Shown: positions 1-11,399 of the stretch, piece after piece | Position numbering within the stretch: the stretch's first letter is position 1 | Layout: each line of letters starts with the position of its first letter | Source of the DNA: Patiria pectinifera | Taxonomy: Eukaryota > Echinodermata > Asteroidea > Valvatida > Asterinidae | Assembly (NCBI GenBank): GCA_029964075.1 | Contig: CM057149.1 | Coordinates: 13,836,465-13,900,464, forward strand | Direction of reading: 5' to 3' | Length of the DNA: 64,000 nucleotides | Notes under the pieces: model-generated | What the model was told of the DNA's origin: nothing | The model's input: only the letters and a program-made list of their open reading frames with translations | Database searches by the model: none | Program-made: the position numbers and the translations under genes

Positions 1-2958
1 CTTGCACACAAGTTTAATACATTAAGTTCTAGGATGAAGAAAATCAAAACAAACTCCACCTGTCTTCACCACAACATACAACCCTGCCATATTACACCTT
101 GACATAAATTGAGCAATAAACAAGCACTGGAACATATTCCAAGGCAATAAACTACTTTGCGGAAACATTTCCGAAATTCCAATTCATTGCCTTCAGAAAA
201 GCCGCCAAAACATCCGGGAGAAACTACCACAGCAAAATCAAGAACATAACCCACTCCCAACAAACTCCGGCTTTTTCGAAGAACCAACCGAACCTAACAA
301 AACCCGCAACATATTGCTGTCCTGATTAGAGGAACAAACCGGTACCAACTGAAATCATATGGTTGTACTCGAAACACTCGACTGCTACGAAATCTGATTG
401 GAACATATACCCAACCCCAACCACAACTTTTCCGCGAGTCAGCTTCGATTCTTTTTTGAATCACCAATCTGCAACTGAAGAGTGCCCAAACAGCAAGGCA
501 CGAAAGCATGCTATTGCTAACAAGAGGATTTGCGAACATAATCCTCTGCTCGCACCTTTAATCACATTTGATAGTCACTTAATCTCTTATGTCCGCCCAC
601 TCTACATTTGTATCGGACATAACCGGCAAAGACTCATCATGCTTAAAATCCATACTAAGCCATACAAGTCACCAGAGAAGAAGTGTCACTGAATGGGATA
701 GTGCCATCCTTTTTCCCAACCAAAATCAAGAGCTAAACCCATGCACTCCCAACAAACTCCGGCTTTTTTGAAGAACCAACCGAACCTAACAAAACCCGCA
801 ACATATTGCTCTCCTGATTAGAGGAACAAACCGGTACCAACTGAAATCATATGGTTGTACTCGAAACACTCGAACGCTACGAAATCTGATTGGAACATAT
901 ACCCAATCCCAACCACAACTTTTCCGCGAGTCAGCTTCGATTCTTGTTTGAATCATCAATCTGCAACTGAAGAGCGCCCAAACAGCAAGGCACGAAAGCA
1001 TGCTATTGCTAACAAGAGAATTTGCGAACATAATCCTCTGCTCGCACCTTTGATCACATTTGATTACCCAACCTATCGTAGTCACTCAATCTCTTATGTC
1101 CGCCCACTCTATATTTCAATCGGACATAATCGGCAAAGACTAAGTCATCCTTAAAATCCATACTAAGCCATACAAGTCACCAGAGAAGAAGTGTCACTGA
1201 ATGGGATAGTGCCATTCCTTTTCCAAACTTCTACGTAATACTCCTTGCCCCACCCCGGGGTATTGTGGGTCGATGGCCATCAAAAACTGCCCGAGAATAC
1301 CGTCTTGATTAACAAGCATGGTATCTTCAGGTTGCTTTCATCTCTGTTTCTCAGTACTTTAAGTACATCCACACACTTGTAACAATCAGTCTGCGACACA
1401 CGAGACACAATATCTCACCGTTACACCACATGTACACCCCAATTCGGAAAACCAACAACCATATTTCCGCATACGGAAAACATCATCTTTATTTGTTATA
1501 ACAACCAAACGTTATGCTAACAGAAGCATAACACAGTGGACATACAAATTATCCGCAGACCGATAAACTATACCCATTTTACAACAAACAAAACAAAACA
1601 AAACAAAAACCCACAAACCTAACCCCAAAACAAAGGGTTCAAAAATAATTTGGCCTCCCCCAAAATCATAAATCATCGAATGGTACAAAAAAAATAAGCA
1701 ACCCACATTTGGGAAAGAAAAAGTATCAATCTCCACATAAATATGCATTCGTGTTAACAAAATAAGGAAACAAAACAACGAAACACAACGTGTTTTTCCA
1801 ATACCGCACACGGTAGGGAGATAGTTTCTTACTCAAACAACTACCAAATGAAAAAGAATAACAATATCTAAAAGCCTACACCAGTTTCAACTATTTTCTG
1901 ACAAAGAAAATAGCCCCAAAACGGCTTTTAAAACTCAAAACAAACACACTACTGGCCAAAAATTCCACCACGAATCCAAAAACCTCGCACGGTTTTCGGC
2001 ACCACTGTACCCACACGCCCATTGGACAATACAGTGACCAATCACAACACACATACGGTCCAATCAACAACCACGGCTCAATGCACGCTGTCCTACGCAC
2101 GCAAACAGTGCATATACACCCTCAGAGCAAGCCAACAAGCCAAGCTACAGCATCTCTATTGATCTCCAAACCCAACGGTCTTTCTCAAGACCACCCCATC
2201 TTCTCAAAAGAGATATCCTGCCATCCACCATCCATTATAACATCGTTATAATATCTGGAATATAACCCAATCTATACCTTATCCGTTATATTCAAACCAA
2301 AAGTTCCACAGAAAATCAGGGCAAGATGAAACATTCAACAAAGAAACTAAGAGATCACGAAACAACCAAAACCAAACCGCTTGTCTGGTAAATGAAAATC
2401 TAAAACCAACCGAGCCAAATCCAATCATTTGCGTTCATGAGCAGAACATTATGAAGCCTTCATAACATACCTATCCAAAGCAAAACTATCGCAAACCGAA
2501 ATAATTGCTTTTTGGACAAGGTCTCAATGTCATACATGTACCTGCTTCTGCTAAACCAAGCCGCAAATCACTCGTAAGCAACATCAATAATGTACATCAC
2601 TAATGCGTAACAAACGCTCTAAAAACCATCCTTTCAAACCACCCTCCAATTGGTATCCGAAATCAACTTCTAGTGAAACGCTAGAAAAAAAACCGGAAGC
2701 CACTCAATTTAAACTTGCACACAAGTTTAACACATTAAATTTTAGGATGAAGGGAAAATCAAAACAAACTCCACCTGTCTTCGCCACAACATACAACCCA
2801 GCCATAACACACCTTGACATAAATTGAGCAATAAACAAGCACTGGAACATATTCCAAGGCAATAAACTACTTTGCGGAAACATTTCCGAAATCCCAATTC
2901 ATTGCCTTCAGAAAAGCCGTCAAAACATCCGGGAGAAACTACCACGGCAAAATCAAGG
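1..2958. repeat. G-poor (CA-rich) repetitive block, 3' portion
   Basis: The plus strand is strikingly poor in G and rich in A and C throughout, and this asymmetry stops abruptly near 2958. Bases 1-242 recur almost unchanged at 2715-2957, an offset of about 2.71 kb, so this is either a long tandem unit or an element with terminal direct repeats. I find no long reading frame or protein motif on either strand. The left boundary lies outside the window. A large satellite unit and a non-coding LTR-type derivative both fit; I cannot tell them apart. Confidence 0.7.
251..1226. repeat. Tandem sub-repeat inside the CA-rich block, two copies
   Basis: Copy 1 (about 251-716) and copy 2 (about 743-1226) are nearly identical, offset by 492 bases at the left end and about 509 at the right end; copy 2 has a short insertion near 1065-1085. 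Small minus-strand frames occur in both copies simply because the DNA is repeated. No known domain is visible. Confidence 0.8.
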
Positions 2959-4254
2959 CGCCCCTTCCCCCCAGGATACACCAAGGGGGAGGGGGGGGGG
3001 GGGTCATTCTAAGGCGTGCCGACGCCGACGCCCTGCCCACCCCCCGACCTCCCTGGGAACTTGGGAAGTATGGCTCAGGCATGCAGGTGCAGGAATAGGC
3101 CTACACTCAGAAGATTTAGCATTATAATTTTTTTTGTCGCCCCATTTTACTAGTTTTTAAAATATTAGTCAGCGCATAAACGCAGTGGTTGTCGCAACCC
3201 GCATCCCACACTATAACTGCAGTGCTGCCAGAAACAATACAAGAATAGTCAACAGAATACTCCGAGACTCACCCAATATCAAGAGTACAAACACGATTGC
3301 ATTCGAAGCCATGTTGAGGACTGTCTGGTTTCAACAGCACGACGACACAATCGGTATTGTCAGTGTTATGGAATGCAACTGAATTTCCAGCCAGTTTTAA
3401 TGCATACTATCACTGCACAGATGACACTGACACATAGCCTCACCACTTTTTAATGTAGGCCTTTCTGTTTAAATAACACAATATGTTGATATCAACCACA
3501 CTGAACGTAGTTGATATTAGAGATTTCACTTTCAGAAGTTATAAGGAAACGCATTCACCCCGTTATAAACAAGGCCAGATTTATTGGTAGCAAAAGTCAA
3601 CGGTTTGTGATCAAGTGACTCACAAAGCGCCGATATATTTCAGAAAATAAACAACCATCCTTCTGATGATAAATTATCATCCCGAGGATGATTAAAACAT
3701 ACATATAGGTAGTGGCAAACAAAATGACTAGTAACGTTGGTAATAATAGATTGTTAAAAGTCCATTTCATGCACTGGAAGTCCATTCATGCATCTGCACA
3801 TCCACGCCGAAATATAGACATGTTTAGTCCATTTTCACGGCGCATTTTAGTAGTTTTTGAGTGGGTTTTCTTTTTGGGATTTTAGATTGATGTCAGAACT
3901 ATTCTATTGAACAAATTACTGACAGAAAAAAATATATATGTTTGTCTAAGAATTCTTGGGGGGGGGGGAGGTAGCGACCCCTGCACCCCCCCCCCCTTGT
4001 GGGTGCATACGTATTTCCAGCCGTGAATATATTTCTCATTTTTTTGGACGAGGAGTTTTGCCCAAGCCATAGCTTCAGATGAGTTCAGACGATTCAATGT
4101 ACACTACACGTCGCGTGCGATACTCGCGGGTGTCGTTTTTTTGTGGGCTTAACAGTAATCGGGTAACACACTTAACATCATGCCTCCCCACACTCACCCC
4201 TCTATGGTAGGAACCCTGGCTACGTCATGGTGAGTGTCCAGAACAAGACAATAC
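2959..4254. other. Intergenic DNA, no gene recognised
   Basis: Ordinary AT-rich DNA with long G and C homopolymer runs near 2989-3003, 3959-3968 and 3985-3996. No coding region is supported on either strand. It separates the CA-rich repeat from the first receptor remnant. Confidence 0.5.
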
Positions 4255-4280
4255 TTTTTTATCAGGTACAAGAAGAACTT

Positions 4281-4486
4281 ATAGCTCCGGCAGTAGAGCC
4301 AGTGATGGACTGGTGTAGGTTGAAACGATAAGTGAAGGAGTTGGACACTCGTCGTCTGAACAGCATAGCGGTGATGACCATGGCGTTACTGAACCTAGCA
4401 AGCCAGGCGATAATTGTCTCGATTGCATCCGATAGAGGACTCGATGAATTCAGTGTCCAGTCGTCATTTGTGGTGTTTCTGACAAA
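4281..4486 (-). pseudogene. N-terminal fragment of a GPCR of the array, reverse orientation
   Basis: On the minus strand this reads as the extracellular N-terminus and first membrane helix of the receptor subfamily found at 7-32 kb. It has an N-glycosylation sequon followed by Asp-Asp-Trp, a helix-1 segment with the Asn of the GN motif, the first intracellular loop with three arginines and Ser-Phe-Thr, and the Leu-His-Gln-Ser start of helix 2. Homology then stops and a stop codon follows. Helices 3-7 are absent and several conserved residues have changed (for example the Gly before the helix-1 Asn). It is a decayed relic and the only copy on the opposite strand, so the array also underwent an inversion or an inverted insertion. 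Confidence 0.85.
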
Positions 4487-4519
4487 AGTTCTCGCACTCT
4501 GATTGAAGACGTTGCCCCT

Positions 4520-7198
4520 TTCACGACCCTTTTATTTTAATTGTGTTTTTAATGGCAGCAATCTCTTCAGTTAGATTTCCGTTTTCAGTGAACTGAACGA
4601 TTTAGGCAGAGTTCATTTATCAATGCACTTCGTGACACGTGCAGCTTTACCGCTAGAAATCCTAATTGCAATGGCGACATGTTTGACATTGTTGGATGTT
4701 TGCAATTAATTACATTTTTATTCAGGAGAAGGCTGATAGCTGACACGGAACCTTCTGTTCAGTTATGACCCTCTTTAAGATAAGGCCAAAAAAAAATTTA
4801 AAAATATTCGGGCTCTGGTCAGACCAAAGTTCTGGAATTGATGCGGCGACGCGGTTTTTTGGGGCCTTTTTTCAAGCTTGGATTGTACAGACAAGGTGGG
4901 TACTATTTTGCTTTTGTTGTGTCCTCATATACATTGGGGTCCTCCATAATTTGCCTTGGTGCCCTCTATCATGTGCAGTTTCCCCATTCCTTGGTACAAC
5001 AATTTGAGGAAGTGCGGCAATAAAGGGCGCTGTTGTAGCTACCGCAGATAATTTGAAGAAAAAAGAGGTTGACGCGCATGATTAAAACGCGCGCACTTAC
5101 CAGAGACCGACCTTTTGTTTTTTGCCCTAACATATGGCTCATATATTTAGCCTGTCTGCAGTTGAGTACTAACCATGGTGGCTTTTTAAAACCTTTCAAA
5201 AAAACCCGCACTATCGATGCTGGCCAGTCAAACGCCGATCCACCAGGCATTTATTCAGGCTACGGTGGTCCGAAATCAACCACTTAGATTCCAAATATCT
5301 TTGTGTCGCCATTTAGATACCATGAGGATTTCAATTTCTAATCAATTAACGGTGATATTTTGTGAAGGTCCACTAAAATAGCTTGGTATTGATCAAAATG
5401 TCAACGCATTACACACTCCGTTCTAGGCCACGTTCCCCTGTTTGTAAAGTAAATGCATCTTAACAGATTAAAATAAAATGGTGATATTGCCTCAATGTGC
5501 CGTTGAAATTGCAATAGAGGACAACAGGCTGCCCAATTCCCGAGCGGTCCCCAATTGGGATTCGTGCACAAAACATATGGGAGGTCATCGTAAAAGAAAA
5601 TTGTGGTTCAAACAAAAGAGGGACAAAAGGGGTTCCCGATTGCAGGCAACTAATACACACTTTTGTGTGTGTTTGTGCCACCCCTTGGCAGAGGCGTGAA
5701 TCTGTGCCGGCGAAGGGGGGGGGGATGACTCACAAGAGCTCCCGCCCCCTTATTTAAGATTAACCTTTTTTTTTGTTAACATACGTAATTGTATAAATAA
5801 ATATATTTACTTATTCAAAGCGTGTGCAAAACTTGAATTTACGCAAACAGGATCGCTATAGCCTCGCACCAGACGTAGGTTCTTTGCAAGAGCAATTTGA
5901 AAGTAATCAATTTGACCTATTAAGCAGATAAAATTGATCAAAACTACAGATATTGTATTTGTCAGGAATGATTTATGCATTCGCGTATAGCAATGAGAAG
6001 TACATTGTAATCACACCGATAAAATGAATCGAAAGTAAAAGACACAGAGCGTGGGTTTTGCGATCAGGTTTAATTATTAACAACTGTCTGTCAATATTAG
6101 TTGGGCCACAGCTGCCGACCACTGAACTCCATTCCAACACAAAATATACTCCGATCAAATCACTATAGGCCTATCAACCGAAAACTTACATCAACAAAAA
6201 ATGAATATCAGCCAGTTGTCCCGCGATGGCAGTCACATGATTGATCAGAAGAGTTTTGAGGCATAAATAACCAACCTAATTAACGAGTGAGTGCTTGCAT
6301 ATAAACAAAAATGGTTGCATTTATACAAGTGTTTTCAATAATGAGTTTGAAAACAAATGGCTTACTAGCTTGACACAACATGTACGTGTGGTCACGATAT
6401 TTGTTCCTCTCAATTTGTCAGGAGGATCACGCATGTAAATGCATTGAAATGCAATGTATGTTTTGTCTTAAGTAAAGAAGCGGCGTAGCTGGGGGGCATA
6501 AAGGTCCCCCCCCCCACTTGCCCCTCACTGAAAATGTGGCATCCGGAGAAAAGCACAACCATATGAATAACCACAATAAGCTGGAAGAACATAAAGCCCC
6601 ATTTTTTCTCTCGATTTTGTGCGCATTTTTTTCTACCAAAACTCTTTTGGTTTCAGGAGTGGTTGTTTATTGTAACGTTCCTTAGAAAGCGAATAGCGGT
6701 AGTGTTTGTTCAATGTAGCAATGATATATGTTTTGAACAGCGCCCCCTTGGGAAGATGGGCTACAGCCACCCCCTATTTGATTCTACACAGGGCGGGTGT
6801 CCGTTGAAAAAAAAGCTGTCTAACTTTCAGCAAGGATAAAGTGTTGGGCGCCCCTCCGTTGTAACCTCAAGGCCCCCCCACATGTCCCCTTAGATGAGAA
6901 CCCTTGCTACACCGTTGCAGTGAAATCATTCCTTTAGACTTGGATGAAGTACGTGCTCCTTTAAGCAAAGGAGAAAGTCCAATCATGATCGCATACGCAG
7001 GCAGATTATAGGATATGAGTTGAAATTTTGTTTGATTGTTTGCGGTCTGGTTCAAAATGTTTGTTCATTATGTTCAGTGTTCTCGGCTTATCAATAACAG
7101 CAGTTGTGTAAAAGCTCCATTCCTTACTGAGCATTTGATGCAGAGCTTCGCAAATATGAAAGTGCCGAGATCCCGAAGCGTTCGAAAAAAAAAAGTCT
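4520..7198. other. Intergenic DNA upstream of the first receptor, partly duplicated
   Basis: No gene is recognised. Blocks about 5980-6200 and 6330-6450 are paralogous to about 11500-11700 and 12860-12970, and 6950-7198 to 13010-13232, so several kilobases of upstream DNA were copied together with the receptor at 13233. A motif around 5610-5650 recurs in reverse at about 30107-30143. C runs occur near 6510. Confidence 0.55.
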
Positions 7199-8233
7199 AT
7201 GAACGATCACAGAAGAATGTTGGTAGATATCGGCGCCTTAAATGGCACAAGTGAGGATTTGTCGCCATATCCCAGTATCCTTTAGGATGCAGTCAACACA
7301 ATCATCGCCTGCCTGGCTGTGCTTGGTAACGGCTTGGTCATCACCGTTATGCTGCTCAGAAGACGAGTGTTCAGCTCCTTCACAAATCGTCTCATCCTGC
7401 ACCAGTCCATTATTGACACTATTGCTGGAGTCTTGTTTTTCATTCACCACGTCGTTATCAAGACTCGAACCCTTACAGCCCCTTTGGAGGGTAACGTTAG
7501 TGATCAAATTCTTTGTCGTTTTCTAGTCTCGGATTTCGCTCTTTGGTGGGTGAATGTGACATCGACCTACAACCTCGTCGTGATATCGCTGGAGCGGTTT
7601 ATGGCGACTTGCCATCCGGTGAAGCATCGGAATACTTGGTCGGCAGCCAAGCTCAAGTTTGCAGTGGCATCTGCCTGGGGTGTAGGGCTCGTGTATAACT
7701 CACATTATGTCTTCGCCTTTGAAGCTCGCCACGGATATTGCGACCTAATAGAAATGAGTTCCGGAATAAAGGCTTTGTATTATACAGCTGTATTGGCTGT
7801 TGGATACTTCGTCCCCATCACCATTTTGATCTATACATATAGCCGGATACTAATCATGCTAAGAAAGAAAACGTTAAATCAACAAGCGAACGGTCCTCGG
7901 AATGTCATGACTAAAGCTAAGAAGAACATCCTCGTTACCACTGTGCTGATAGGCGTTATGTTTGTGGTGTGCTGGACACCAATAGAAGTCTTGTACATTT
8001 ATCAACGATTTACTGTTTATTGGAGCACTCCGTTGTACTATCCGTTCACCAGCGTGTTGGCTTGCAACATGTTCGTCAACCCGATCATTTACTGCTTCAA
8101 GTACGAACATTTTCGCTCAGAACTTAGACAACTCATACTCGAGAGATGTCGGAGGAGCCGAGTGAATAATGTGGAGGTCATGTCAATTGCAGTTGCTGCT
8201 TTGAGAATGGATTCAAATTTATGTAACAGTTGA
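7199..8233 (+). pseudogene. Class A GPCR, array copy 1, interrupted by one in-frame stop
   Basis: This is a seven-helix rhodopsin-type receptor closely related to the gene at 13233. The frame from ATG 7199 aligns codon by codon with that gene's N-terminus, but Gln is replaced by TAG at 7283-7285, next to a 3-base deletion. The frame then runs open to TGA at 8231-8233. Visible hallmarks after the stop are the GN motif of helix 1, Glu-Arg-Phe after helix 3, the helix-4 Trp, the helix-5 Pro, CWTP in helix 6 and NPIIY in helix 7. The paralogue's start codon is AAG here, and the usable ATG lies two codons later. A rescue start at ATG 7319 would begin inside helix 1 and lose the N-terminus. It is most simply a very young pseudogene or a null allele; a sequencing error at the stop is possible. 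Upstream DNA shares ancestry with copy 2. Confidence 0.88.
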
Positions 8234-8867
8234 GTCATTTCTACAAAAACTGATATGTTGGTTTGATAAAATGCTCAGTTCTCAGTAGCGGCCATTTTCT
8301 CACGTTCATGTTAATGTGTATAGTGTAGTGCGTCATATTACTTTTTGATGATAGTAAACAGACATTTGAATTGTTGTCTTAAGGATTTATCATATTCGGT
8401 TACTTGGCGCTGCTACTGCTGTGTAAACCTCAAGATAATGAGCTTTGCACAGCTAAAAGTGCACTTTGCTGACTCGAAAGTTAAAGCTTCTGTGCCGTCT
8501 CCATGCGTTATGGTGCTCAATAAATGAAAATGATTGAGACTTAATTAATTTGAAAAGAACTGGTTGGTAGTGCATGTGGTTCACATTATCTTGCTACTAA
8601 TCTTCCCCAGTAAGTATTAAACTCCACATGTACACCCAAATTTTGGAGAAATGCCAAAGAAAATAACAAATGATTACATTCGTGGGTTAATGATGAGTTT
8701 CTGAATTAGGCGACATCACTCTTCCTCCCCATTATTCTTTCAAGATAAGCACGATTCGTTTTTTGTTGATGAGTAATCTTATTCTATGTTCCAAACAAGT
8801 ACTGTCACACATTTTCGTCATTAAAAACAAAACTGTTCAAGACCATTATTGTTGAAGGTATTATTTT
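8234..8867. other. 3' flank of receptor copy 1, duplicated downstream
   Basis: No gene. Several stretches (around 8530-8580 and 8745-8870) resemble the 3' flank of copy 2 (around 14960-15000 and 15140-15290), so the duplication unit extends past the receptor stop codon. Confidence 0.5.
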
Positions 8868-9060
8868 TTGCGTAATTCTCATGACTTGTTATCAACGTTG
8901 ATTGATGAGATAGTGAACAACTTGAATACACCCCTAGCTAGAGATTACCATTGGTGTGTCAGAAACAAACTTACAATAAACGCCAGCAAAACCAAACCCT
9001 TGCTCATTGGAACTAGGCGAAAACACTGCATCACTGACCTTAATGTAAGTGTCGCAGGCA
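8868..9060 (+). mobile_element. LINE reverse-transcriptase remnant
   Basis: An open stretch encodes Trp-Cys-Val-Arg-Asn-Lys-Leu-Thr-Ile-Asn-Ala-Ser-Lys-Thr-Lys, then Leu-Ile-Gly-Thr-Arg. This is the segment just downstream of the catalytic YADD motif in CR1/Jockey/L2-type non-LTR retrotransposons (family knowledge). The catalytic motif and the rest of the element are missing, so this is a dead fragment. Clade assignment is not possible from this length. Confidence 0.75.
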
Positions 9061-9351
9061 TAGTGGGAATCCGCGCAAAGTTGGAATTCCCACTTTGTCC
9101 GGCTGGTCAACGGTGGGAATTCCAATACTTTACCAAGATTCAATGGTAGGGCGATTAGGGACTAAAACCATTGAGTACTACGCGGCAACCCGTGGTCCGA
9201 TTTTTATGTTTGTGGTATCAAAAGATGCGGAAAGCTCGAGGCTAAAAAGTCATAACAGCTCGGGTCGCACAAAGAAGAAGATTTTTTAGACGCTATCGCG
9301 GAAAATGTTAAGGGGGTGGGGGGCGGATTCCGCCCCCGGCCCTTTTAGGGT

Positions 9352-9575
9352 TAAATTCCAAAGATTAAAATTTCACTCCATTCGAGTGAAAATTCACTCC
9401 CACAGTCGGAAACTAGGGACTAGACGTTTTAGAGTGAAATTTCTTTAATCGTAAAGATTGAGTTTTCACTCGAGCTTCGACTGAAGTGGTTCTTTTTCCA
9501 TACTATTTCAAGCAAAAATTAGAGTGATTTTTTTCTCTTAAACGTCTAGTCCCTAATTTCACTCTTTGGAATTTA
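9352..9575. mobile_element. Small palindromic MITE-like element
   Basis: Left end TTAAATTCCAAAG and right end CTTTGGAATTTA form terminal inverted repeats. A second nested pair, GGGACTAGACGTTTT near 9416-9430 and AAACGTCTAGTCCCT near 9540-9554, extends the palindrome. A related GTCTAGTCCC-containing stretch occurs near 34160. It is non-coding; the transposase family is unknown. Confidence 0.6.
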
Positions 9576-9589
9576 GAGGGTACATCACA

Positions 9590-10260
9590 ATTGACGAAAA
9601 TTCCCACTTTGCCCAGGCTCAGTAGTAGGGCAATGTGGAACTATTACCAATCAGCACTTTGAACAACCCTTTGTATAGTAAATTAAATTAAAAAAAAATG
9701 ACCAAAATTCCAACTTTGCCCAGGTTTTTTAGTAGCGCAATGTAGGAATATTACCAATGCTTAGTTTACACACGTCTTTACGTGTAGCGGATTGATCAAA
9801 ATTCCCACTTTGCTCAGGTAGCGCAATACAGGGTGCATGGATCAAACAAAAACGAAACCGAGATATTATTGATAATTGGAACGGAAGTAGGGCACATGTG
9901 AATTAAAGGGAGATATCCTCTGTTAGGGTTGAATCTCCCCTTTAAAATGACACCCTGATCATGTCATTACATTCACGGTCATTACATTCACGGCTGACTG
10001 AGCAGTGACTAATTTTAGGAAATTTGATAAGGACATAATCAGGGTGTCATTTTAAAGAGGAGATTCAACCCTTACAGAGGATATCTCCCTTTATTCACAT
10101 GTGCCCAACTTCTGTTACAATTAGCAATAATATCTCGGTTTCGTTTTTTTTTATCCACCCTGTATAGGAATAGTAATTTCAACACCACTTAGCTTTAGCA
10201 CTTACATCCATTTTGACGGAAATTCCCACTTTGCCCAGGTTCAGTAGTAGACTAATGAAG
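9590..10260. repeat. Decayed tandem repeat with ATTCCCACTTTGCCCAGG core
   Basis: The core recurs near 9600, 9708, 9801 and 10222, followed in most copies by a variant of AGTAGGGCAATG. Spacings are about 108 and 93 bases, and about 85 between the last two once the inserted 334 bp MITE is removed. A diverged copy may lie at 9080-9125. The sequence is non-coding. Confidence 0.7.
9829..10162. mobile_element. Tc1/mariner-type MITE, long inverted repeats, TA target site
   Basis: The element begins CAGGGTG and ends CACCCTG, is flanked by TA at 9827-9828 and 10163-10164, and its halves are inverted copies over roughly 130 bases around a short central spacer. A TA duplication with CAGGG ends is typical of Tc1/mariner-derived MITEs (family knowledge). 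It has no coding capacity. It interrupts one unit of the surrounding tandem repeat, which gives an unusually clean view of its boundaries. Confidence 0.85.
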
Positions 10261-10867
10261 GAATTCCACAGCCCTTATCAGCGACTATGTTCCCCAAAGC
10301 AGCCTGCGCACTGTTTTTTAACTTTATAATTATGCCATGGGCGGGACGGTATACGAACATAATATTCTTAACAAATGTCTGAAAAGAGACGCTTTTAAGT
10401 GCATGTGCATTCTTTACTCTTTCAGTTGAAATGTTTGCTGGACTTAATTTGATGTCATTTTCTGATGAGTTGAGTTTACAAAGCCTATTCTTGTTTACAA
10501 ATGTATAAAACAAAGTTACTCTTTTGTATATGACAGTACAACACTTAGTTACATTTGTAAAACGAGATAATTCACTAACATTGCACTGGAAATTCATTTT
10601 GCAAAACAAGAATGTCATGCCGCAAGCTTTGTTGGACTGGTACGATCATAATTATGGAATAACTTTCTTGCATGTACAGTTGAGAACTATCTCTCCTGTA
10701 ACTCTGTAATCTCAACGAGCTAGGTAATTAAAACGTTGAGTAAGAAATATTTCTGAAATTACTTTCGCTATATCTTCACGGATTATACAAATCCAACGCT
10801 AATCGGTGTTGATTACGGTGTTAACAGACTTGGTTGTCATAGTAATAAGGAGCCGGATGGGAATTTC

Positions 10868-11390
10868 CAGTGTTGTAGGACTCGAGTCCAGGACTTGGAC
10901 TCAAGTCACATTTTTCGTGACTTGGACTGGACTCGAGTCACATTGGAAAATAACTTGGACTCGGTCTCGGACTCGACCATGATGACTCGGACTCGAGCTT
11001 GGTGACCCATTACTCGAGTCACGTATTTTCATTAAAAGGAACAAAAAATGTCGTTACGTATTTTGTGCGACGAACGCAGCATTCTTTTTTACTCCATAGA
11101 CAAAACAAGGCGCCACGGAAAATCGAATCCAGGAGCTGCGCACGCACGTCTAGCGCCTGTACGACCGGCACCAGGGCCCGGTGTCATGCCAAAAAGTGAT
11201 GCCCGGTGTGGAACCAAAGTGTGTCTGCTTACGGCTCACATCTGACGCACGCTATATGCAATAGTTTGGTGAACAACTGAGAACAGGTCACTCGTGACTC
11301 GAACTCGGACTCTGACTCGGACTCGGACTCGAGGCTTGTGACTCGAGACTTGGACTCGGACTCCACGTTGGTGACTCGACTACAACACTG
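10868..11390. mobile_element. hAT-like MITE filled with GAGTCC/GAGTCG repeats
   Basis: Terminal inverted repeats begin CAGTGTTGTAG and end CTACAACACTG. The flanks GGAATTTC and GAATTTTC match at 6 of 8 positions, consistent with an aged 8-base target duplication of the hAT superfamily. Both ends are packed with short repeats of the type GACTCGAGTC, which can fold back on each other. The middle (about 11040-11270) is unrelated unique sequence with no recognisable protein. Elements with the same ends lie at 46212-46780 and ending at 58447. Confidence 0.8.
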
Positions 11391-11399
11391 GAATTTTCA

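Noticed and set aside
294..1085. Two similar minus-strand frames of 81 and 99 codons
   Set aside because: They are similar only because the DNA is a tandem repeat. There is no domain, and the G-poor composition of the plus strand removes stop codons from the minus strand by chance.
9590..10260. CRISPR-like array
   Set aside because: Repeats are degenerate, have no unique spacers of equal length, and lie in an animal genome.
10241..10618. 125-codon minus-strand frame
   Set aside because: No domain, and it starts in the decayed tandem repeat. Treated as chance.
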